A DNA stretch of 55,676 nt, taken from NCBI GenBank assembly GCA_002633005.1, contig NMRA01000220.1, positions 390,592 through 446,267 on the forward strand. Direction: 5' to 3'. Shown here one piece after another: positions 36,401 through 48,400 of the stretch (position 1 is the stretch's first letter; the number at the start of each line of letters is the position of its first letter). The position numbers and the translations under genes were made by a program. Below the pieces are notes generated by a model. That model was not told where the DNA came from. It worked only from the letters and a program-made list of their open reading frames with translations, and ran no database searches. This DNA is from Phoronis australis (taxonomy: Eukaryota > Phoronida > Phoronidae).

Positions 36401-39400
36401 GATTTTTAATACCATTTAATATTACATTAACTGCAGCACATAACAAGTACGGCCGTAACTCTTCACTTATTTAGAACACGATCTGGTCAAAAAGAAGAAT
36501 CGTATTTTGTCAAAATTTCTCCACAAAATTAAAGAATATTATTAAGAACATTTCAGTCTATTACAAGCATTGGTTTTACTGTGTAGATGTCATAAAACAA
36601 TATTTGCTAAAGTTTCCATTATCCGCAAAAAAGTTATTCAAAAACGAAAATTGGAAAAATGACCGTTTTGGCAATTACTTTTGACTGTGTAAAAGAAGTG
36701 GAGAACTACCATTACTAAAATGAGAATTAAGCAAAACAAGACTATTGCTAACTCTTAAAAGTTTGGATCAAATTTAAAAACACTACAAAATTTGCTAAAT
36801 CGATAATATAAATGGTGACCAATTTCCCAATGGGGGAAGGCGATGCAATTTGTGCTGAAGGTGCCTTTTTGGTCATGTTGCCTCCACCGATAATTACTTC
36901 TTGATGGATTTTGTCCTACATTACACCATAGACTATGTTACATGGACCGCCAACTCCATATATTTTCAATGGATGAAATCTATGATCTTGCGCAAAAGCC
37001 CTGACGTCATTATTCATTAGCGACACCAGGCAAAATTAGCAAGTTTTACTTCCAGCAAGTACGTTGTCTGCTAATCATGGTTGGCTGTTTGTGGACTCGG
37101 GTGCCAAAAGTACTCACAATACCAACAATTCTACTATTGGAAGAATCTGAACAGCGTTTCAGTGCCGAAATTATTGTTTTTCGTTGTACTGAGATGTGAT
37201 AATTTCCCGTCACAATACACCAACCAGAAACTGAAATTGGTAATTTAGGAGAGTGGCACCTCCTCTAAGATGATACGAAAGAAAATGTCAGAGAGGCAAA
37301 TCTGTTCTCTATAATCTATGATTACACATAGTGAAGTAATGGCAGTTAAATGATGTACACACTGGTTGAATGTCTATCTCTGTGCGGTGTTCAGTTGCAT
37401 TCGGATGCATGCCATCAACTGCATCTACAAGACTCTGGTTGCCTTGATAGAAATGCGGCTGGGAGATATACACAGGCAGTGGGAATCCATCCTCTGCAAA
37501 TGATAAATGTATAAGAGAAGCTATGTACCTGATCCATTAACTAAAACTATCTACTAACAAAAGTTTGATGAGCTTCAAAATAAATTACCATGCAATTGGT
37601 GATGTTCAGCCTAACAGCAAGTCACATTTAGCAACCAGGCATAGAAATCCCAGGTCACAAAATGAAGCCTGATGTCACCACAAACTGTAAATGCCATGTC
37701 ATCGAATGAAATCCAAGGTTGTCAGTTCGACGTAAAATTCGTCAGACTAAAAAAGGTGCCCGCAGTACCTTACGAGCACCCAATTTTTGACAAACAATTC
37801 CGATTTACATCTGTTTACTTCCCGTTCTAATTTAAGCGCATGCTTGAAACCAAAGGTATTAATTCTAGAAAAACTGTCATTTAAAGTTCGCACGTCAACA
37901 AAAACTTTGAAATGAATTTCAGGGAATTATTGTCTGACTTCGATACTTGCAGTGGTGACTTGCGATTTTCTCAGGTCGCCAAAAACAATCTGAGGTCGCA
38001 ATGGTGACCTGCAGGTCACCAAATCAAGCACTGCAATACATGGCCAAGGGCAAATAGTTAACGCTTAAAGAAATGTTAAGCAACATAAAAGCTAGCTGTA
38101 CTAAACCTGTGCTTTCTTGTTGTGGACAATTACCAGTCTGAGAGTTACTTGAAATTTTATGAGTTTGGTTTGAAGAAAAAACAAATTGTCAGTTCTTGCT
38201 GAATCTAGAAATCACTTCAAAACCAGGCGAGGAACAAAGTAAGGTCGTTCTGGTAAGTGGCTATCAAAAATTGGGTTTTTGCACAGAGAGCACCGGTTTA
38301 ATGCCACTTCAACATTATACAAATCTTGCTTTTTTCCTGATTTTAGCCACAATTTTATGTAACGCTATGTTAAGTTCAAGTTACTTTCGAGGAAATACAG
38401 TGTAAGCTAGTATAACCAATTAGGTGAGTTCTCAAATATTCACTTCACCATAAAAACTGTCAGTGAGAGTTAATTTCATGGCAGTTCTAACTTTCAAAGA
38501 CTTAAGAACCACATGCCTTCCTTACGACCACCAACTTCCATTGAATGCAAGTCCAATGTTTTTGCTGGGTTTTGTCGCGGAATGTGTTATTGTGTTTTTG
38601 TTTCATTCAGTTTAGCCATCGTATTTCATAACTTCCTATTGTTATTGATCACCACTTTACTAAAGCAGAAGATGAGTAATACTTCCTGTTTCTAGACCTG
38701 TTTGTTTGTCAGCATAGTGCATCCTTTGTTTGTTCATCTTATTTGATTGCTTAATTCGTGTTTCTCTAGTCTCTAATATATATATTACTTTCACTTATAT
38801 TTCATGTAGTAGCTTCAGCATGAGTTGATTAGTATTTGTTTTACCGCAATGACAGTTGTTCTCCTCATGTAACTTTTGCAGTCTTCAATATACTAGTCAA
38901 GATTCATTTCTTGTTCTGTTCCAACAAACCACCTCGTACACAGTCGAACCACATTTTTCCATGTACCCCACAGGTTTTGACCTCCCGCTACTTGGATAGA
39001 ATGATTGATAACGTTTTAGTTCCTGCACGCTTTCAATATAATTTCCTTGATTACGTGTAGAAAAGCAAGGCTGCAGTGACTTACAAAAAATCAGTAAGTA
39101 TTAGGCCCTTTCCTCAGGTCGAGAACTGCTCGGAAGATTGATGGATGGGTAAAAAAATTGTGGTATGACTAAAAAAACTACCAGCATTTACTAAGTAAAC
39201 AAAAACACTGGAATCATGACAATTTAGAAACAAACAATATAATAAAAACATACTAACCAAATTGGCACACAGAAATGTCCAGTAGACCAGACGGGATGCA
39301 GTGACCCTTTGGCACACAGAATCCCATGTTGGAGGGGTTGGTATAACCACTGGCAAAAACTTCTGGTGTGCCCGAGAATCTCCACAGCGTGATTCCCTGG

Positions 39401-42400
39401 GGTGACGTGACATGGCCCGAGTAAAAACCGGGAACTGACCTACACAATGGAGTGTTTAGATCAGTTTAGTCTTTAGTTATAACTTTAATGTAAAGAAATG
39501 TAATCTTACACGAAGTCTAGATAATATCTTAGTGAATTTTCAGTTGATGTTGAACAAGTATCCACAGAATTTTAATAAAAAGTGCAGGTGCACATTATCC
39601 ATCCACTGTACATGTACAGCACACCTCGATTCACAGAGTTGCAATAATTGGACCAGGTCCTTTTTTACCAAGTATCACCAGAGATTACTGTAAACAACTA
39701 GCTGTCACAATCCAAATAACTACATGTCCAGCATATACAAATTAGAAACAATTCTGAAAACAAATACATTGTGCAAATTTTGGGAAAACGAAGCTCACCA
39801 AAAACTGCAACCCCTCCACAAGCAGATAAAATCAGCTAGGATATAACCATTTAATACCATGATAGTAAAGGAATGAGGAACCAGAATGTGCCAAGAATTT
39901 CCATTTACACATTAAGGACCATAAGGAGAGCGTTAAGTGCCTAGTATCCACATGTATCCACTAGTATCCATGACAGTGCAATTTATTCTGGAATACTTTG
40001 ATCCTGAAAATCTGCAAAACATTCCGGAAATAATATTCAGAACCAAGACCAAGTTTCTCTTTTTAAAAAACTGAAAATCAATTAAACAATATTCAAAATT
40101 GCATGGATGTCACAAAACATTATACTCAATGTTATTCTAGAATGTCTTGTTTTATAGACAAAAGCATAGTAACCCTGAGTTTTGGCAGAAAACCATTCAC
40201 CTAGTAAATAGAGTAAAAAATAAAATTAACAAATCAACAAATTAAAATTAATATGTTTAACATGCAAAACTAGATACGAGCAGGCACATTTTCTCAATTT
40301 ACATTCACTTGAGGGACATACCCTGGTTTCGCCGAAAACCACATCTTTAACATTAGGGTCTTGAGGGGTGCAAGTGCTTGACTACAAAATAGCTTAATTG
40401 AACACACATGATTTATGACTGTCATCAAATTTGATTTTAGCGTCACTGCTTGATCAGCAGGCTTTTGTATTTAGTTATTCAACTGAGAGGTTGGTAGCAC
40501 CCCGGGTGGACTGGTATAGATTGGGGCACAAGGTTTTCTCCTACACCTACTGTATACACCGGCAAAGCTATAAAATAATAAAATAATTGCAAACGGTCTG
40601 GTACACATTGCAGCAGAGGAGCACAGTCAAAGCAGATGGGCTCATTACTCTGATCACTAGGAACCGCTTTTATGCTCTATTACTAATACTATATAAACAA
40701 TGATCTGCGAAGCTAGAGTCACAACTTAGGGTCTATCAGTGTGTATCAGTGGTAATGGAACCCTATCAGTGTGTATCAGTGGTAATGGAACCCTATCAGT
40801 GTGTATCAGTGGTAATGGAACCCTATCAGTGTGTATCAGTGGTAATGGAACCCTATCAGTGTGTATCAGTGGTAATGGAACCCTATCAGTGTGTATCAGT
40901 GNTCCGTACAGCCAAGTCCAGAATAATATGCCTTGCGCCTGTGGATTCCTTTACAGAGTGGTTTCTCAGGTACACACACGAGGGCGCTTTTGAGGTTGAT
41001 GACTTTTTGGAAAACCCATGGAGGAATAGAACAGCTTAATAGAGAGCTGTTTTTCATAATTGTAACTATTAACGATAGTGGCACCATACAAATTTCTCTT
41101 TCAGCAGTATTTACATTGGGTTTACAAACAGAATGAAGCAGGCATAAAACAGACATCTAAGTGCTTTTTTTGGCAATATCAGAAATTAAAGCAAACATTT
41201 CCTGTATAAAAGTCTACGCTGGTGTTACTCTTACCGACATATTTCAGTAGAAAACGAGTACAAAACATCATCTGTCGTTACAAATGGGTGACACAAAGTT
41301 CCATCTGAAATTGAGGAAAGAATTATGAGTGAAGTATAAGTACACAACAATTCAAAATCCAACAAAAATACTTTTGTACATGTGACAAAAAATGGCTAGA
41401 TTAACAAACCTGGGCCCATTACAAGAATGACTTAGCTAACTAGACAAATCTTAAAATTAAGTCAATTTTAATATAAAACTCCAATATGTATTAGGTCCCT
41501 TCCAAAAAGGTGATCTTTAAAGTTTGATGTCAGTTTTGGATTTAAGTTCAACTTACTTCTACCGGATGTGGAACTTAAAAAGTTTAGAAAATAAGACAAA
41601 TCCTTAACTTAAATCAAAAAATTAAATTAAGTCAGTTTCATGGAACTTGTCCTCTAGCTCTTGGACAAAATAGCATTATTTGGGAATTAATTTAGACATC
41701 ACAGGTTGATAAAAACGATCATCAGGTTAAAAAATTTCATGTTTGAAAATATTTCTGCCTCAACCGCAGCTTAGAAAATCAAAGGGTACTGACTGATTTT
41801 TAGTTCACTTAAAAAACAAATCACTATCGCACAATGAAGTACCATAATGCTAAACTCCATTCAAAATGTGTTGTTCCTTATTGTACAGCACCATAACTTG
41901 ATAATATATGAAAAATTTAATTCAGGGTAAACAACAGTAAAAGTACTTGACCATACATCGAAATCTGAATTCACTGAACGACAAAGTCGGAAAGTTTATT
42001 TCCTGTAATAAGGAACCTGGCCTACGATGTAAATAAAAAAATAAAATGGCGAAATATTGACAGAGGGAAAAAATCCTTAATTTTACTAGTCGTATCAAGT
42101 AATTTGGACAAATGAGTGACTATACGCTATCATTAAAAATGTAAATATATAACTACATGATGATTAACAGATACGAAATTAAAAAAGGGCTTTCTTTTAA
42201 TAAGAGCTGGTGAAGTTTTTATTTTTACAACAAATTCAGGGTTCTAAATTGGAAATCGGAATTCAAAACTAAAAAAGTCTAAACCCTATTTACACTTTAA
42301 CTATAGATCACTTATTTGTCTTATGAAGAAAATAATAGTTGGTCAAAATTTAGGAACAACCTCAAAACCTTGTTATAATATTTTGGGAAAGTTGATGAAC

Positions 42401-45400
42401 AGCAACAGGGAAAAGATCAACTTTCTTACCATAACCACATCTCCATGATGTATCAAGGAAGTGCTTTGACTGCACTAAAAATGCTTTCATCTGTTGAAGA
42501 AATACTAAGCGACTGACGAGCAGGCGACATTATGGTTGGTGAGACCCCCAAATTTGGGTTCTATTACCAAGCAGAAATTTTTACTACAGTTAACCCAAAC
42601 TATACTACAACACAGATTTTTACTAAAAACTTAATTTACCTGTGCCAACAATAGCGTTTGCCTCTTTAGAGAACCAATAAGGAAGCTCCCTGCAAAGCAA
42701 GAGTTCAATAAGTGCAAAATTAGAAGAAGTTGACTACCATAACGAGACCGCATGTCTCTTCCTCAAATAATGGTAAAATGAGCATTGTGGAAGCGAAATA
42801 TACATTGAAATAAGCCTTGACAGCAGGCAGAATGGCAATACAAGCAGATCCAAAGTGTGGTAACACATAGTGTTGAACATTCTCACTTGATGGAAACCCG
42901 TTTGTCAAATTTCATGAAAATCCATCAAAAACCAGTGAAAATACAGAGGAAAGTATAAAATAAAAATTGCCACTAGGAGGCTCAGAGGCCATCAGATCAG
43001 TCCATTAACTGTCTTGTCATCTACTGGCTGCAGCTTCTTTAAATTAAGAGAAATATCTGGAAAATCCCATTAAGATCCTACAAAGGGTTTAGGAGATGGA
43101 GCAGGGGACGCTGGATACTCAGAGATGACATATTTATATGTGGGCACAATGACAACAAGGTGGCGCAGAAAAAATAAAAATCCAATCAAAAACCAGAGGG
43201 TACCTATGTCTCCTCAATTGAAAATTATTGGACAAACTTATTAAAATCCATCAAACAATTTGAAGACAGAGTCTAATTTCTCTGAAAATCAACCGTTTTT
43301 CTCCATTTAAAGTGTTTTGGTGATAGTATTTCATAAAAAAACATAATCTTTACGACATTTGTTGAAAGTTGTTTGGAAATAGTATATTTAAATATCAACT
43401 ACCGTCCGATGACGCTACTGTTTACGTCAAGTAACATCCGTAGGATTACATTGAGCTTATCAGACTAACACAGACAATGAGATCACTGGACTATGTGAAC
43501 ATTAGTTTGCAACATTTCTCTCCTTGCTATATAACAGTTAAACTGATAACACAGCTGCATCCCAAGTTCCTGATCAGCGAAATTAGGAAATTCACCCCAG
43601 TGCAGGAGCGTACCATGGTACTGTCCGAGGAAATCACATTGTGTCATCAATGGTTGCAACTAACCTAAAGTTAAAAAACTGACAGAGATTTGGTACGTTA
43701 CCTGGACCCATTGTATTTATCTACAACGCCCAACAACATGGTGTTTGGTATGTTACCTGGACCCATTGTATTTATCCACAACTCCCAACAACGTGGTGTT
43801 TGTTTCACCAGTGAATACTGTATAAATGCCATCAGTAGTGTCATTTTTCTACAATTAGAATATTAATAACATGTTACAAAATTTATATTTCATGGTAATA
43901 ACTATATGCAGAGGCAAGCCACTGACAAACTTAGTTGGCATTTATATTTTCACTAAATTTGTACTGAGACATTTAGTGCTTAATGCACAATCTTTAATCA
44001 TAGGTGCAGTTAACAACAGAGTTATGATTTTCCATTTTGGGACAGAGATATGACAGGGGGTGACAGTCTTTTGTATTATTCTATCTATGAACCTGGGCAG
44101 TCAATATGTCTGCATTGCACAATATTCAATGCTCGTTTTGGACCAGCTAAAAGACCCCCAGTGCCAAGCTTGAATAAAAACGCATAATCAAAGAAACATT
44201 TTTCATCATTCCCTGACCGTTGCATCCAGTACAGCAAATTGTGTGAATGAAGCATCTTCAAGAACACTTCATCAATACAAGGACCAATGGTTGCATTCAA
44301 TAGTGAGTCAGTCATGCTCAAAGGAAGTGGATACAAAAACACTTGGGCCTTCTGTTGGTCTGTCGATATCACGTGAATATTGTTTCATGAATTAGTTAAC
44401 AAGGGACCAATGACGTTGAAATGTCTTTGTGACATAAACAGAAATTTGACTGTGATTCTGATTAGATAACACAAAAAATTTGACTGTAACAAGTTCTGTT
44501 GGTCAGCTGAGTGTTGAAGATTTTTATCACCATCTGCAATACAGGTTCAAGCCCTGGTCGCGGGCAGAAACCTGTTCAGACTTATATTCATTAGGACACG
44601 TGATGTGGCCAACAGGCATGACGTGACCTCAACTAGGCAAACACTTTCTACCATACAAACTTGTTTAGTAAAATAACTTGGACAATGTCAAAATTAGACA
44701 ACGGTTTCAGCCCACAAAGCTCAGCGACAGCCACTGTAAATTATTTCTCTCGACTAGAATTCGTTTCAATCCTGGCAATAGTCTGATATAACGTGCCTGT
44801 ATTTTGAGAACCAGTTTGATGCCCATTATTCAGTGCAGAAAACTGGTTCTCAAAATTCGGGCACGTTGTATCGGACCATTACCTCAGTTCTGGCTAAATC
44901 TAAACACAATCTCGATAGGTGTTACTTGCTTCATCCACATTGTCAAAAATGCGATGACTTAATGATCAAATCCAAAATACATTACATAAACATTGTTGAA
45001 CCCTTAAACAAATGTTCAGAAAAATGCTATTTTATAGTGACAAAGTACGGCAAAACTGACAAACAATTCTGGCAAGACTTTTACCTAGGTTTGGTAGAGT
45101 GCGGCAGAATTCTGTCCAGTATATTTTGAACCCTACTAACTTTACATTAGGCTTACCCCAGCCATGGTGCCGACCAAATCTGTAGTGAACCAGCTGGGAG
45201 CTAACATAGAGGACAAGTTGAGTAATGGGTCATGGTAGCCCCAGACTATTTCTCGAATTGTCTTATTAATAAATAGATCCTCCTTCTGCATAAGCATTTG
45301 TGTTGCAATCTTGACAAGATTTGGCTCATTCCTCATGGCATTGGCTACAGTCTGGAATTAGAAGTCAAAGAGATATATGCTGAGATATGGGACTGAAAAA

Positions 45401-48400
45401 ACAATACAGGCATAAATCACGTCGACCATTTTTTCTTTGGGGTTGTCAGTAGCTGTCCTTATAGTGCAGAAATTTTGCCTTAAAGTACTCGGAAGTTTTA
45501 GATAAGTCGACATGTTGATGTGGAAGTTTTTGAACATGATTCCGAGTTGTTCATAGAGTCTCTCCACATACGGAATAGTATATTCTCACCAGTGGTTGCT
45601 CCGTCTCTGTTGCTTATCTCACATCTTGTTGCTATACAGGCAAGCATAAATTGCTGATCAATTCAATGCTGATATCCGCACTTGTTCAAGTGACAAGTGC
45701 ATGCCCGCTTACACCGATGTCCTGTCACCCTCCTCTGACAAAATTTCTGCCTCAAACTTAGCAACATTACAAGTACCGAGTCAATGTTATGACAACGGGT
45801 TGACACAGCAAGGGGAAATTACCCCCGGCAATACTTACGGAGAAAGGTGGTGCAAAATAAATGTAGGTGGTGATAAGGGGAGGGGCTTCGAAAAAACACT
45901 GCTAATCTTTGAGAGGCTTTATCTTCTGTCCTTGAAGACAATTGATCCTTATAACTATGACATTGAAATTTATCTTTTGTGGCAATGACAGCACAGACGA
46001 TGCTGTTGATGACAGCTTTCATGAAAATAAATGAACATTTCCATTCTCAATAGAAAATTGGGCACAATTTTCGACATGACTCAGGCTTTACAACTGAATT
46101 TGTGTCTGATTTTTAGCTGCAAAAATAAATGAATTAGGTTAACATAAAATGCCCGGACCTAAAATACAGTAGCAAAAACATGCACAAAATTATTCAAAAT
46201 TTGTAGCAAACAAATTACAAGTGCAAATTGTCAAGCTCATGGTGAATATTTAATCTAAAAGGGTCGATCATCAGGAATAGTATAACTATAATAGTCATGC
46301 ACAACTAACATATCTGTGTTCACAATCAAAGGGAAGAATTGGATTACGTTATCAGTTAAAATCAAAGTACCAGTTCTTAAAAAAATGCCAGGCATAACGA
46401 CTTTCATGCATAAAATGAGGACAGTAAATCTCACCAGTAAAACAAGGTTGAGCGTAATGAATGTATCTTCGTCACTACCAACAGACTTCTCTCGCACAAA
46501 ATGGAAGGTCTTTCTTTGTTCGTAAGTAACAGTTCCATTCTGGTTGTGAACCACATTGATCTTCTTGCGGTATTCTCTGCAACGGACCGCACAAGTCTCA
46601 ACACAACATCGACTAACAGATACAGGACAGTTAAAAAACAGTTTTTCTAATTAAAGGTGAAACAACAAAATATTTTAAAAGAACCTCTCATGACAAAGTA
46701 TATTGGATACCTTCTATAGTTGTTATAATAAAATTAAAGAAAAACCTTAAGATATAGTCAAAAGCTATTATCAACCAAGTACTTAGTGACATAACCATTA
46801 AATCACAAATAAAAACATCACAAATCAACAAAGAGCAACACAACACCATGGAATGTGCTCATGACAGCACAGCAAACGACATGCTCCCAGAAGAGTATTG
46901 GTGGCCTCTAACTTGTGCAGAATATATATCAAACCCTTCCAAAAATGAGACGGTAAACTACGTAATTACCAAATTTCATGAAAATCTGTTATCAAGGAAG
47001 TTCTGCAAAGACACAGACTGGGGTAAATAAAATAGCCACTAGGAGCCCCATTATTTGTTGGATTCCATCCAACAGAAGTTAAGTGTATAGTAAACTTGAC
47101 AAACTTTGCAATAAAGAGGTTTAGGAGACAAAGTAACAGATGCAAACAATATTTCTCCAGGGAGGCAGCAGTAGTCATACCCACCCAAAAGTCATGGGGG
47201 ACCATAATGACAATGTTCACAGAACAACATGCCAATTTAACAAAGATCCTGCGAAGAGCTAAAGAGATGCTGTTGCAGACTCAAAAAATTGCAACTAGAG
47301 TACCTGTCCAAAATTCAACATCAGCCCTTGGGTCTTCTTGGCAGGAACACATCTACCAAATTTCATAATGATCCTTAACACGATTTGCAGAAGTATATAA
47401 AAGTGGGTACCAATAATGGACTCGAGAATATAAAAGCGGGTACTGTAAGTGGCACAAAAATCCATACAATTCCTCCAAAAACAAAAAAGCTTAAGTTCTC
47501 ATCTTTTAAAAAAGCTTCATTAAAATCCTGCAAGGGGTTTAGGAGATACCGCAGTGGAAGCCAGACGGCACTCCAGAGATAACGACAATATGCACCCACG
47601 TACTGTGTGAACAGTTCTTCTGCAAAGAGATTTTAGATTTCAGCCAACAGTTGAGCTTTCATCCTTTCTGAATTCTAATCCCAACTCTTATCCAAGGACA
47701 TTCAGCAGAGGTCGCTAATTTTTGTTTGACATGTCCGAAACAAGTCAGTCAACATTGAAAAGATTCTGACAGGTCATCCAGAAATTCGGAACCTGTGCAG
47801 TAGTTATATGTCTTTGTTTGCTAAGCTAGCTAGGTTATCAACTGCTATGTAAGACATCACCCCTGTAATGAAACTAAGAATGATAAACAACAGCTTCAGT
47901 TATCTTGCTGGGATTCGAATCAAATCATACTCAAGGGCCACCAATGTTCCGGCCTGTACAAAGGTTATCTTATTGTGCAATTAAGTGGAGAATAGTTTAT
48001 ATACTAGCCTTGTTTCACAGACTGTAATCATTTCGTAAGCCTATTTTTCAGAAGTGCGTAGACATAAACAGGAAAACTCATTGATTTGAGACAAACTTCA
48101 CCATCATGGCAGTTACAATTTAGCTAAATTTCCTCACCATGGATAGTCTAGCACCGCAAAGTTGATCAATTCTCATGAATGTTGTGCATCTTGCTGTCTT
48201 AACAAGGCTTTGGACAATAACAAATACATTCTCACCAAGTCAAAGTTGACACCAACACAGCTGATTGAGTAGCCCACCTGGGCAACTATCTCAATTTAAA
48301 CATCCTGACAGCATTCGTAATGAATTTGTAGTGATATTCTATTATTTTTTTGCTTTAAAGATAATTCTTTGTATTTGATATCACTTCTTGTGAGGATTCA

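Noticed and set aside
40739-41039. Repeated-peptide frames over the minisatellite
   Set aside because: A 30-base period keeps frames open by itself; the frames cross an N and lie in an intron.
44085-44372. A 95-codon minus-strand frame inside the SCARB2-like gene
   Set aside because: The flanking exons join in frame without it, its sequence does not fit the family, and no splice sites bound it.
45358-45567. A 69-codon minus-strand frame just upstream of exon 4
   Set aside because: It lies in the intron between exons 3 and 4, which join in phase without it.
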